From Carya illinoinensis (taxonomy: Eukaryota > Streptophyta > Magnoliopsida > Fagales > Juglandaceae): a stretch of DNA of 64,000 bases. This document shows positions 23,137 to 33,168 of this stretch, piece after piece. A program made the translations under genes and the position numbers. The first letter of the stretch is position 1. The number at the start of each line of letters is the position of its first letter. The notes beneath the pieces are model-generated. The model was not told the DNA's origin. It did not search any database and saw only the letters and a program-made list of their open reading frames with translations. The stretch spans positions 13,072,001 to 13,136,000 of the forward strand of contig NC_056765.1 of assembly GCF_018687715.1 (NCBI RefSeq). The letters are read 5' to 3'.

Positions 23137-24243
23137 TCATATGTCATGTAGCGTTTATTAGTTAATAGTGTTATTTATAACCACCACCTGCACTTTGCTT
23201 GTCATCTCTTTCTCTTTATTCTATTTTCTATAGGACTTTATGCAACTAAATCAAACTTGAAAAGTTTTTTGATTCTCACTTTAGGTAAGGATCGCACTCG
23301 TTATAAGCAAGGACCTTTACACGTGTTACTCACTCTACCGTGTGTGCCCCTTCTACACTTCTACTTTCACAATAGTAAGTCAAGCTTTGTCTTTAAAAAT
23401 ATAACAATATTGTATCGATGCACCTAAACAAATGTTGATGTTTTCTAATGTCATCAAGTAATGAAAACATTTGATGAATCGATACATCAACAGTTGGAAA
23501 GAAAGATTTATTTCGCCCAAAAACTGAATACAATTAACAAAGTAATAAAAAATTTACTTGCCAAATCCTATTTGAGGTCCCCAGAGTCCATCAGTAAAAA
23601 TAATTAAAGAAATGGTATAACCACTAAGAGATTACACAAAAAGATTACATAAAAGTAATCTAACAAATTGATTAGGCTTAATGTGATTCGTTAGATCTAC
23701 TTTATAATAAAAATAATTTTATAATATGAATAACTACATCTAATTATATCAGTTTGTAAGATTACTTTTACGTACATAATCTCTTTGTAGTTAGAGTATT
23801 TTTTAAAATAATTATATAACTTGTGGGATTCTCCACCATTCTAATATGAGGATCAATGTTTTGAAACCATAGACCAAAGAGCAGAACACTATATAAGCGA
23901 AGGGAAGAATCGCTTTCTCCCCTCTGTCCAAAAACTTGGCCACTTTGGCTTTGGTGGCAAGCACAAGCTATTGGGCAGATCTGATCTTCCTTTTTCCTTT
24001 TTTTTTTTTCCTTTTTTTAATTATTTTATCTTTTTGATGGAACACTTGAGAAGTACACCACATTTCACTTAAAAACAACACTAAAAGAGAAAGGGCTAAG
24101 ATATTAAAATCGAGTGAAACTACATTTATTAGTAGGAAAAACGACACTCCAAAAAAAATGCTAGGAAAAAAGAAAATATTGAACCAGTTGTACACAAAAT
24201 ATAATTAGTAAGTCTTCTTGAACATGACTTTCTTGGTGGAACT
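23137..24243. other. Spacer between receptor pseudogene and intact receptor; contains a MITE
   Basis: The left part (23190-23290) is a copy of the receptor upstream module (GGACTTTATGCAACTAAATC). 23620-23795 is a probable MITE. 23810-23900 resembles 27330-27420. The right part (24050-24243), 3' of the intact receptor, is duplicated at 54900-55034. No gene. Confidence 0.7.
23620..23795. mobile_element. Probable MITE
   Basis: The ends are inverted: ACTAAGAGATTAC on the left and, on the right, a sequence whose reverse complement starts AACTACAAAGAGATTA. Internal GTAATCT/AGATTAC pairs add to the foldback character of this ~175-bp AT-rich piece. TSD not resolved. Confidence 0.5.
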
Positions 24244-27136
24244 TCATTCAAAAGATGGTTCAAGCTGGAGACTGCCATAGTTTGGGGCTCGGGCCACTGC
24301 TAATACTTTAGAAATCATGTGCATAGTTGGCCTGGATTCTGCAAGTTCATTTAAGCATTCAGTAGCAATCTTTGCAACCCTTATGAGCTCAGCCTCAACT
24401 TGGGGCGTTGGAAATGGAAGGCGTTGGTCCAACACATCTTTCAGTTGAATGCTCATCTCAACTGATGGAGATGACTTAACTGAGCAGATGAAATCACCCG
24501 GATACTTTCCCATTATCACTTCTAATGCCAACACACCAAAGCTATATACATCACATTTATCGGTTATCTTCATTGTATAAGCAAGTTCTGCCAAGAAAAA
24601 ATAATATTAAAAAAAAAAACAAAATTGATCTTATGCACTACTTCAATGTTAATCTAAGAACAAAAGGACAATGAAATAAATTACCCGGTGCTATATATCC
24701 GTATGTGCCTGCAAGGGAAGTCCAATTGGATGAATCTAGCTCTAGAATTTTAGCAGTGCCAAAATCTGAAACATGAGCCTCATATTGAGAATCCAACAAG
24801 ATGTTACTACTTTTAATATCCCGATGAATTATTGGTGGTGAGCAATCATGGTGCATGTAAGACAACGCATAAGCCACGCCTTTGACAATATTCAATCTCT
24901 TACTCCAGTCTAATTCTTTAGCATCTTCTTCAATTTTCAAGATTCTTGCCAAACTACCCATTTCTAAACACTCGTATACCAGAAACGAATGTCGAATATG
25001 TGAACAGAAGCCATGAAGTTTGACGATATTTCGATGTCGTACTTCTATTAATGCCTTAATCTCATTTAAGAATGCCTTTTGGAATCTTTGCTCATCATCG
25101 AGTAGTTGGTGGAGTTTCTTCACAGCTACCATAACACCTGATGACAATATTGCTTTGTATGTTCTTCCATATGCTCCCTCCCCAATGCAATATATCTCAT
25201 TAAACGCTTCAGTTGCTCTTATGATCTCTTCATACATTTTTCTTCCATCGAAAGTACTACTTGACACAAAAAGAAATCCTTCTTTGTGCTTGTCGCTTTG
25301 TTCTAATTGGGGATATCGATCTTTCTTTCCTCTTTGCAAAATTCGAAGAACTTGGAAGAAAACAAATAAAGCCAAAAGTGATCCCAAAAGAGGGAAAATG
25401 ATTACGAACATAGTTTTGTGGCCCTTTTTTGATAAATGTTTGCATGGGGGCAGCCCTTTAACGTTACCGCACAATCCCTTGTTACCTTGCAAGGCTCCCA
25501 ATGGAGCATCTAAAAATGCTTTGCTGTTGGGAATTGGGCCATGTAACTCATTGTAGGATACATCGACATACGACAAACCATACATTTCTCGAATGGTAGT
25601 CGGAATAACGCCGGAAAGATGATTGTGAGAGAGATTGAGCACCTCCAAGCTTTGCATTATGTTGATTTCTAAAGGTATCTCTCCAGTCAAAGAGTTGTAG
25701 CTTAAATCTAGTTTGGAGAGATGAACTAAGCTCATAAGCAAGATGGGAAGCTCTTCACTGAAATTGTTATGGCTTAAATTGAAGTGAATCAATTTTGAGA
25801 AGCACTTCCCAATATTACATGGGAGTGACTTGCACATTTTGTTCGAGGATATGTCTAGGAATTCGAGATTGGTCAAAGACTCGAATTCTATAGGTATAGC
25901 ACCAGAGAGATGATTTCCATTTAACCACAACTTCTCTAGAGAATTCAACTTTCCAAGTTCCTTTGGAATTGCCCCAACAATATGATTTAAAGAAAGATCA
26001 ACCACATGTAGTTTAATGCAGTTTCCAATCTCCGGTGGTATGCTACCACTAATGTTGTTCCCACTCATTTTTAGAGTCCCTAATTTTAGACTTTGCCCCC
26101 AATTACTTGAGATCTTGCCATAAAAGTTATTGCGGCTTAGATCTATGTAGATCAAGTTTGGATAAGAGCCAAAGACTTGAGATATATCTCCAGTGAGTTG
26201 GTTTCCATTCAAGAAGACTCTCTTTAAACTCGTGCAATTTTTTAGGCTTTGTGGAACTTGACCTCTAAAACCATTGTTGGAGATTGCAAAATATTGAAGT
26301 GAACCATCATGACAAATGCCTTCGGGCAAGGAGCCGGTAAATTGGTTTCCACTAAGTTGCAAACTTGTCATGTTCATGGAACCGATTCCTTGTGGGATGA
26401 GACCTTCTAAACTGTTTTGAGCAAGGTCTAGAAAGATAAGATTTCTCAAATTTCCTAAAGAAGTGGGGATGAGACCTTCTAAACGGTTTTGGAAAAGAGA
26501 AAGGTTGGTTAGAGAATTTAGGCGACCTAGTTCTTTAGGAATAGAGCCAGAAAGTTGATTTTGATAGAGGTACAGAAGGGTAAGATTTCTTAAATTTCCT
26601 AAAGAAGTAGGGATATGTCCTTCTAAACGGTTTTGCGAAAGACCAAGCTGGGCTAAAGAGTTTAGGCAGCCTATTTCCGGTGGGATTTTTCCTGACAATA
26701 GGTTAAAGGACAAATCAAGATAGTTGATTTTAGACAGGCCGCTAATTTGGGGCGGAATGTTCCCAGATAAAGCGTTCATAGAGAGATCAAGATACACGAG
26801 ATTTGGAAAAGACAAAAAAGAAAATCCATGAAGCGTACCTTGTAAGCTAAAGCTAGTAAGGTTCATTTTGACAATCCTTCCAGCAGGATTGCAAGTAATA
26901 CCAAACCAAGTACAAGGGTTTGTACTATGGATTGAATTAGAAGAAGCATTGGGAAGAGAAGTCCATGAATGTAGGTGAGATTGGGTTTTGTTTGAAAGGG
27001 TATATTTCCATTTGAGAAGAGCAGTAGCTTCTGTAGCAGAAGCAGCATTTGATGATAAAACCAAATAATGAACAAACAAGCAAAAAGAGAGTATGGTGCA
27101 TGCTTTCTTGAAGTTTGATGCTACCAATCTTTTCAT
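24244..27136 (-). CDS. MIK2-like: LRR receptor-like kinase, MIK2-like, two exons, apparently intact
   Basis: Exon 1 is 24685-27136 and exon 2 is 24244-24587. The 97-bp intron has GT (GGTAATTT) and CAG borders and splits the Glu of the APE motif, giving 931 residues without a stop. Domains: signal peptide 1-31; LRR N-terminal cap with Cys75/Cys82; about 18 plant LRRs (110-545); C-terminal cap with Cys556/Cys565; membrane span 575-597; Ser/Thr kinase from about 649. Kinase landmarks are the Gly loop (GEGAYGRTY), Lys673, Glu692, HRD 771-773, DFG 791-793 and APE 816-818, so it should be catalytically competent. It would sit in the plasma membrane. The closest known family is LRR-RLK XII/MIK2, whose Arabidopsis member perceives SCOOP peptides; the ligand here is unknown. 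It has fewer LRRs than the ~24 usual for MIK2. Exact paralogue identity is uncertain. Confidence 0.93.
24588..24684 (-). other. Intron of the MIK2-like receptor
   Basis: The minus-strand donor is CCGG|GTAATTT and the acceptor TTGGCAG|AACTT, with a T-rich tract before the acceptor. Removing it joins YIAP-E-LAYTMK in frame. The same intron, in the same phase and about the same size, is kept in the fragment at 56683-56781. Confidence 0.92.
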
Positions 27137-27168
27137 CTCGTCTGTAGCGTCTGTTAGTTAATGGCATT

Positions 27169-27176
27169 ATTTATAA
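27169..27176 (-). promoter_or_regulatory. TATA box of the MIK2-like receptor
   Basis: The minus-strand sequence TTATAAAT lies about 33 bp upstream of the ATG at 27136. The same box at nearly the same distance precedes the pseudogene ATG at 23136. With the TATA this close, the 5' leader would be very short or the real start site lies elsewhere. Confidence 0.5.
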
Positions 27177-27189
27177 CAACCCCTTGCGT

Positions 27190-28009
27190 CCAGTCAATCG
27201 CTAATTTTCGTTGTTCTATTTTTATTTTTCGTAAGACTTTATGCAACCGAGTCAAGCTTGAAAAGTCTTTTGTACCCATGTTGAGTCGTCCATTTATAAA
27301 ATATAAGAAATTAAAGGTACCGTATAAAAAAAATTATATGACTTGTGAAACACTCCACAATTCTAACATGATAATCAATGTTTTGAAACGTAAACCCAAA
27401 GGAGAACATGCACTGTATATATAATCAATGTTAAGGTGTGAAAGAGCAGATACTAGCTAGGAAATATATACGACGACAAGTTTAATTTGGCATTAATTTA
27501 TCATGATTATTTCTTACTTAACTCGTCAAATATCTGAGAAACCAAAAGGATTATGGCAATTTCTTTTTTTAAGTAGGGATTTATTTCCGTCGTGTTGCTT
27601 GATTCCCGTATATATCCTTCAAGCATCCAATTCCTTATATTTTTATTTTAGAATTTATTCTTGAATTTCATTATTTTTTATTTGGAAAAAACATCCATTT
27701 TGATGCAATTGCAATGTGTAATTGTTTAAGGGAAGAGCATAAGCACCGTCCAATTTGGTTACAAGGTTACAGCCGGACACAGATAAAAGGTCTTTTCTGT
27801 CCAAAAATGTTCCCATTTTGGCTTTGACATTAAGCACATATAACCACTATCCTGCGCCCAACCAATAACTTTCCTTTGTTCTATTTTCCATAGGACTTTA
27901 TGCAACTGAGTCATGTTTAAGAAGTCTTTTAAATCTCACTCGTTATAATTAAGCAACGGCCTTTATTAGCATATCATGTATTACTCATCCTATTCTACAC
28001 TTCTAATTC
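27190..28009. other. Receptor upstream region and a second copy of its upstream module
   Basis: No gene. 27200-27290 and 27865-27960 are two copies of one upstream module (TTCTATTTTCC, GGACTTTATGCAAC, then GTCTTTT). 27640-27840 recurs at about 42005-42190 and partly at 52615-52710, marking duplicated flanks of the receptor locus. Confidence 0.65.
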
Positions 28010-28540
28010 CATAATAGTGACTCAAGTTTGAAAAGTATTTGGATTCTCATCACATCTTGTTATCGTTAATGGCTTTATTTGTTCGCCATCGATATTCTTT
28101 GCTATTATTGATGTCCTTATTTGTCAACAATAAACATCTATCACTTAATTGTCATTATTGAAGTCGTATGTTCCTGTTCTGCATTTCTACTCCATAACAG
28201 TGATTCAAGTTTGAAAAATATTTGGATTCTCATCACATCTTGCTATCGTTAATGGCTTTATTTGTTGACCATTGAGATTCATTGCTACTGTTGATGTCCT
28301 TATTTGTTGACCATCAACATCTATCACTTAATTGTCATCATCAAAGTCGTATGTTCCCATTCTACACTTTTACTTCCATAACATTTACTCAAGTTTGAAA
28401 AATATTTGGATTTTCATCACATCTTGCTATCGTTAATGGCTTTATTTGTTCACCATCGATATTCTTTGCTATTATTGATGTCCTTATTTGTCAACGATAA
28501 ACATCTATCACTTAATTGTCATCATCGAAGTCTTCGCCTT
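28010..28540 (+). repeat. ~184-bp tandem repeat array, about 3 units
   Basis: TCAAGTTTGAAAA recurs near 28023, 28206 and 28391. Each unit continues with TTGGATTCTCATCACATCTT, GCTATCGTTAATGGC, a GATGTCCTTATTTGT block and CACTTAATTGTCATCATC. It lies upstream of the intact receptor gene. No protein or RNA gene is evident. Confidence 0.88.
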
Positions 28541-28647
28541 ATATCTTTTGGGTTTGTGAAATACCGCTTGTTCTCAAAAGCTTAGCATTTGAAACAAGCG
28601 GCGATTAAGGTGTTGTTAGGATGTTGAGATCAGATGATAAATTTTTG

Positions 28648-29296
28648 TGTTGATGCTCAAAAAATCGCACAACAGGCCAGAATAGAAGAAAGAGTCATTC
28701 ACAACCTGCTATGACGATTCAGGCCTCGATTAGTGTGGTCTGATACCCCTGGCAATGGTACGATGCGGCTGCACGGTGTTGGTGTGTACATCCACTGCAA
28801 TAAAAAGAAAATAAGGGCAAAGAAAATAAAGAAAAATGAACATACAGATTTATGTAGTTCAATATAATGCCTACGTTCTTGGACATTTGAAGAGAAGAAA
28901 TCCACTATAATATTCTTGTTTACAATCTCTCATAGACTCTCATTTCTTACTGTATAATGGTGATCTCGAATATGTTTGCTAGAGAAGCTGGAGCTCCCTT
29001 TCAGGAGGTTGAAGTTGTAGCTGAAGAAGAACCTGTTTTAAGTTGTCTAGACATCCCCTTTTATCTGATACCTCTTTCTGTGTGACCCCTGTAGTGGTGA
29101 GGCATGGTCTACTTTGCATTTCTAAACATCTCTCCATTTCCCACTTTATTCTGACACTACTCCCTTATTTTCTGACACCCTCTTCTTGCCTTCTGACACC
29201 TCCTTCTCCCTTATCTCCATGCTTCCCCTCTTGTCCCCTAGTGGTGGTCTAGTGGGCTAAGCCCGGTCTTCGGCCTTGATATTTTTACCCTTAACA
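28648..29296. mobile_element. Solo LTR (649 bp)
   Basis: The block starts TGTTGATGC and ends CCTTAACA and is flanked by the perfect 5-bp TSD TTTTG (28643-28647 and 29297-29301). No coding region. A copia-type origin is likely from the TGTTG...AACA ends. The internal frames are not genes. Confidence 0.8.
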
Positions 29297-29301
29297 TTTT
29301 G

Positions 29302-30059
29302 AATAGTAGGAAAATAGTCTGAATTAAAATATTTTATGAAATTTTGAAAATAGAGAGAATAAAAAAAGTTGAATAAAAATATTTCTAAAGTTAAAATATT
29401 GATAGAATATAAATTTGTTAATGTTATTTTTATTTGGAAGGTTGAGAAAGTTTTAATAATTAGATAATGATTAAATAAAAAAAATTGAAAAAAATTGGAA
29501 TTAAAGAATATTTGTATTTATGATGTTTTGATATTAAGATGAGATAGAATGAAAAGAAATAAGCATGCAATACACACAGTGCCTAATTCACCTGGTATTA
29601 GAGTAGAAATGATTTTGAGTTTGAACCTGAAGTGAAAACACAACATGCTTTATACAATGAAGTGCTGAGAATTGACAAGGGGGAAGCTGCTAATTGACAA
29701 GGAGAATTACTTGGTGCTATTGAACCGATCGAGAACAGAGAATCAAGGAGAGAGTGACGGGGATTTCTTACACTAGCTGAAAATCACTGAGGATTGAAAA
29801 TATAAATTGAGGGATTCAACTCTCACTTACAATTTAACGTCCCAAAATCTTAGAGAACGTCCAAGGGAATGAAACGTAAGGGGCGGCGGAAAATCTGACG
29901 GTTTTAAAATATAATTTAGAAAACAAAATTAGTAATAATGATGATATTAATAAAATAAAAAAATTTAAAATCGAATTTAATTAAAAATAGCGACTGTAAC
30001 ATAATCAATCGGATCTTCTGCTTTCCAATTCGAAGGTTAATTTGGCAAAATTTGATTTG
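29302..30059. other. Intergenic, partly duplicated elsewhere; no gene
   Basis: AT-rich. The stretch 29518-29700 (TGATGTTTTGATATTAAGATG onward) recurs at 41045-41225, with a shorter relative near 46420-46460. Confidence 0.6.
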
Positions 30060-30505
30060 GTTCCAATGTATCTTGCCGAGTGTCCTTTTTACTTATGAAA
30101 TGACTCGGCCTTCATTTGGAGCCACTTTACTTTACTGCAAGATTGCCAGTGCTGTGGAGTGAATTTTTCATTTGGGTTGGTTTGGCATGGGCCATAGTGG
30201 GAAGACAAGTGGATCTTTTCTACTCTTGGAGCGGGTTAAGTGGCATCCCACAAGTTGCAACATTATGGAAGATGGTTCCTACTTGTCTCATTTGGTGCAT
30301 TAGATGAAAGGGAACAATTGAAACTTTGAAGAACGTTAACAGACATTGGAGGAGCTCAAAACTTTCTTTTACAATACTCTCTTCGTGATTTTTCTTGTAT
30401 TTGTTCCTCCTCCTAGATAAGTGTCTCTTGTCTATTTCATGTGTACTAGAGTTGCACTTTAATGCTTCTTAATAAAGTTTTATTACTTGTCAACACACCC
30501 AAAAA
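30060..30505 (+). mobile_element. LINE 3'-end fragment
   Basis: The frame 30116-30307 ends in WKMVPTCLIWCIR, matching the conserved C-terminal zf-RVT stretch of plant LINEs, and is stopped by TGA. The rest reads on as decayed LINE C-terminus. A 3' UTR with AATAAAG and TTATTACTTGTCAA near 30470-30490 is typical of plant L1 tails. Truncated and inactive. Confidence 0.65.
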
Positions 30506-30583
30506 AATTAAAAAAATGAACGAGAAAATCCAAGTTAAGTTTTATTTTTAGAAGATTAGGAAACAAATATAGAACATTCTTAC

Positions 30584-30713
30584 TGTGTTAAATAGTAGAA
30601 CTGAAAGCGATTGATAACGTAGCCAAAGGTGCAGAAGCCGCATGCTCGTCCATGTCAATGCCAACACAGGATATGATCTGAAAACTCCAGGTGCATCCTC
30701 TGCATTCAGAATT
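30584..30713 (-). pseudogene. Possible exon remnant, perhaps of a DUF647/RUS-type gene
   Basis: Read on the minus strand, an open 130-bp segment lies between an acceptor (ATTTTAG) and a donor (ACA|GTAAG). It encodes RILNAEDAPGVF, LTWTSMRLLHLWLRYQSL and FNT. A second open piece (about 31550-31614, minus: AQLLGLDLGILFLGS) lies beyond the LINE inserted between them. The pattern looks like two exons of a membrane protein; the LRYQSL...FNT stretch resembles my memory of RUS/DUF647 proteins, but I cannot verify this. No full gene is present. Confidence 0.3.
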
Positions 30714-30757
30714 CTAAAATCAATTAAATGCATCAAATCAACAAGTACGTTAGCTTA

Positions 30758-31532
30758 ACCAGTGTGTCTTTGTTTGAAAGGGCATTGCAAATCTGTGAAG
30801 GTAATATGCATCAAAAGTTGGCTGTTTTCTTTAATTTGGCTTGGAGTTTCTGGTTTAGAAGAAATAAATATGTACATGATAAAGAGCTACTTAGTCCTAA
30901 AATGTAGCTGAGAATGCTTTTTTATGTTGAGAAGTTATGATCAAGTTGGGCAGAAGACAAGGGTACAGCTTATGAATCTGTATAAATGGCAACCTCCCCC
31001 GTCGGATTGGCTCAAGTTAAATGTTGATGCTGCAAGTTTTTCTGAGTGGAATAAGGCAGGGATTGGGGTAGTGTTGAGGGATGCGTCGGGTAAAGTTCTC
31101 ATGGCAATAAGTAAAGCTGATTTCCAGATGGAAGATTCGGAAGGTGTAGAGCTTCTTGCTATTTTCAGAGGTTTGCAACAAGGTGCTACTATGGGCATTT
31201 CCAAAATTATTGTGGAAAGTGATAGTCTGTTATGTATTGAAGCTCTTAATCATGATAGTATGTCTAACTCTTTGTTAGGGGTGTTATATCATGAGATAAA
31301 GAAGCTTATTGCCTGTTTTGAGAATTGTCAGTTTTCACATGTCTAGACATGGGGAAGGAAATACGGTAGATCATAGTTTGGCTAAGAATGCTTTCAAGGT
31401 TGAAAGTATTAATGTTTGGTGGGATTGTATTCTAGACTTTACTTCTCAATATTTATGGCTCGATAATTGTCTGTAATTGTCTTTCAGGTTGATGAATGAT
31501 ATTATCTTTTCTATTAAAAAAAAAAAAAAAAC
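30758..31532 (+). mobile_element. 5'-truncated LINE with 16-bp target duplication
   Basis: A 775-bp insertion ends in a ~15-base poly(A) (31516-31531). It is flanked by the perfect 16-bp repeat CAAGTACGTTAGCTTA (30742-30757 and 31533-31548), as expected for target-primed integration. It encodes only the RNase H end of ORF2: KLNVDAASF, GVELLAIFRGLQQG, VESDSLLCI. A stop follows FSHV near 31346, and HSLAKNAF continues in a shifted frame. Confidence 0.92.
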
Positions 31533-31548
31533 CAAGTACGTTAGCTTA

Positions 31549-31924
31549 TGGTAAATTGAAATTGCTTCCAAGGAACAGTATGCCCAAATCAAGACCAAGA
31601 AGCTGAGCTGTTACGTACCAAACTTCTTCCTAATTAATTGATCAATCAAGAGAAAAACATTCACTTTCCAGTGGCTTATATATTTATAGAAAGGTGGGAA
31701 TTTATTGTTATATTCCAACCCGAATTGATATTATTTTCTTCTGCGTGCGCACTAATCTGCTTGCCCAACCAATCGCTTTCCCTTGTTCTATTTTCCATAG
31801 CACTTTATGCAACAAAGTCAAGTTCAAAAAGTCTTTTATATCTCACGCGTTATAATTAAAGAAATGGACTTTATTAGCATATGTATTACTCATTTTGACA
31901 TATATGCCCGTTTTACACTTCTAG
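31549..31924. other. Duplicated receptor upstream module; no gene
   Basis: 31765-31865 is another copy of the module (TTCCCTTGTTCTATTTTCC, then GCACTTTATGCAAC) and leads directly into the tandem array, the same order as at 27865-28023 and 46010-46160. Confidence 0.65.
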
Positions 31925-33088
31925 TTCCATAATGGTGGCTCAAGTTTGAAAAATATTTGGATTCTCATCATATCTTGCAATCGTTAATAGTTTTATTTGT
32001 TGACCATTGAGGTTCATTGCTACTGTTGATGTCCTTATTTGTCGACCATCAACATCTATCTCTTAATTGTCATCATCAAAGTCTTATGTTTCCATTCTAC
32101 GCTTCTAGTTCCATAATGGTGACTCAAGTTTGAAAAGTATTTGGATTCTCATCACATCTTGCTATCATTAATGGTTTTATTTGTTCACCATCGATATTCT
32201 TTGCTACTGTTGATGTCCTTATTTGTCAACCATCAACATCTATCACTTAATTGTCATCATATCGTATGTTCCCATTCTACACTTTTATTTCCATAACAGT
32301 GACTCAAGTTCGAAAAATATTTAGATTCTCATCACATCTTGCTATTGTTAATGGCTTTATTTGTTCACCATCGATATTCTTTGCTATTATTGATGTCCTT
32401 ATTTGTCAACAACAAACATCTATCACTTAATTGTCATCATAGAAGTCGTATGTTCCTGTTCTACATTTCTACTCCATAACAATGATTCAAGTTTGAAAAA
32501 TATTTAGATTCTCATTACATCTTGCTATCGTTAATGGCTTTATTTGTTGACCATTGAGGTTCGTTGCTACTGTTGATGTCCTTATTTGTCGACCATCAAC
32601 ATCTATCACTTAATTGTCATCATCAAAGTAGTATGTTCCCATTCTACACTTCTAGTTCCATAATGGTGACTCAAGTTTGAAAAATATTTGGATTTTCATC
32701 ACATCTTTCTATCGTTAATGGCTTTATTTGTTCACAATCGACGTTCTTTGCTACTGTTGATGTCCTTATTTGTTGACCATCAACATCTATCACTTAATCG
32801 TCATCATCGAAGTCGTATGTTCCTGTTCTGCACTTCTACTCCATAAAAGTGATTCAAGTTTGAAAAATATTTGGATTCTCATCACATCTTGCTATCGTTA
32901 ATGGCTTTATTTGTTCACCATCGACTTTCTTTGCTACTGTTGATGTCCTCATTTGCCGACCATCAACATATATCACTTAATTGTCATAAAGTTTGAAAAG
33001 TAATTGGATTCTCATCACATCTTGCTATTGTTAATGGGCCAATAGCTTTATTTGTTGACCATCAACATTCTATGCTACTATTGATTGT
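31925..33088 (+). repeat. ~184-bp tandem repeat array, about 6.3 units
   Basis: Same repeat as at 28010-28540. The CTCAAGTTTGAA phase marker falls near 31939, 32123, 32303, 32486, 32670 and 32853, with a truncated last unit at about 32993. Spacings are 180-184 bp. Units differ by scattered substitutions and small indels. Confidence 0.9.
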
Positions 33089-33168
33089 TTTAACGTCGTG
33101 TTTTGTACGCCTTTAGGCCAGACTCCTCGAGGGCTCGGGCCTTCTCTGGTACCTACACGCACACAAAC

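Noticed and set aside
25020..25556. 178-codon plus-strand frame
   Set aside because: It is antisense to the kinase and juxtamembrane part of the intact receptor exon and has no independent support.
28010..33088. CRISPR-like appearance of regularly spaced repeats
   Set aside because: The whole ~184-bp unit is repeated without unique spacers, and the genome is a plant.
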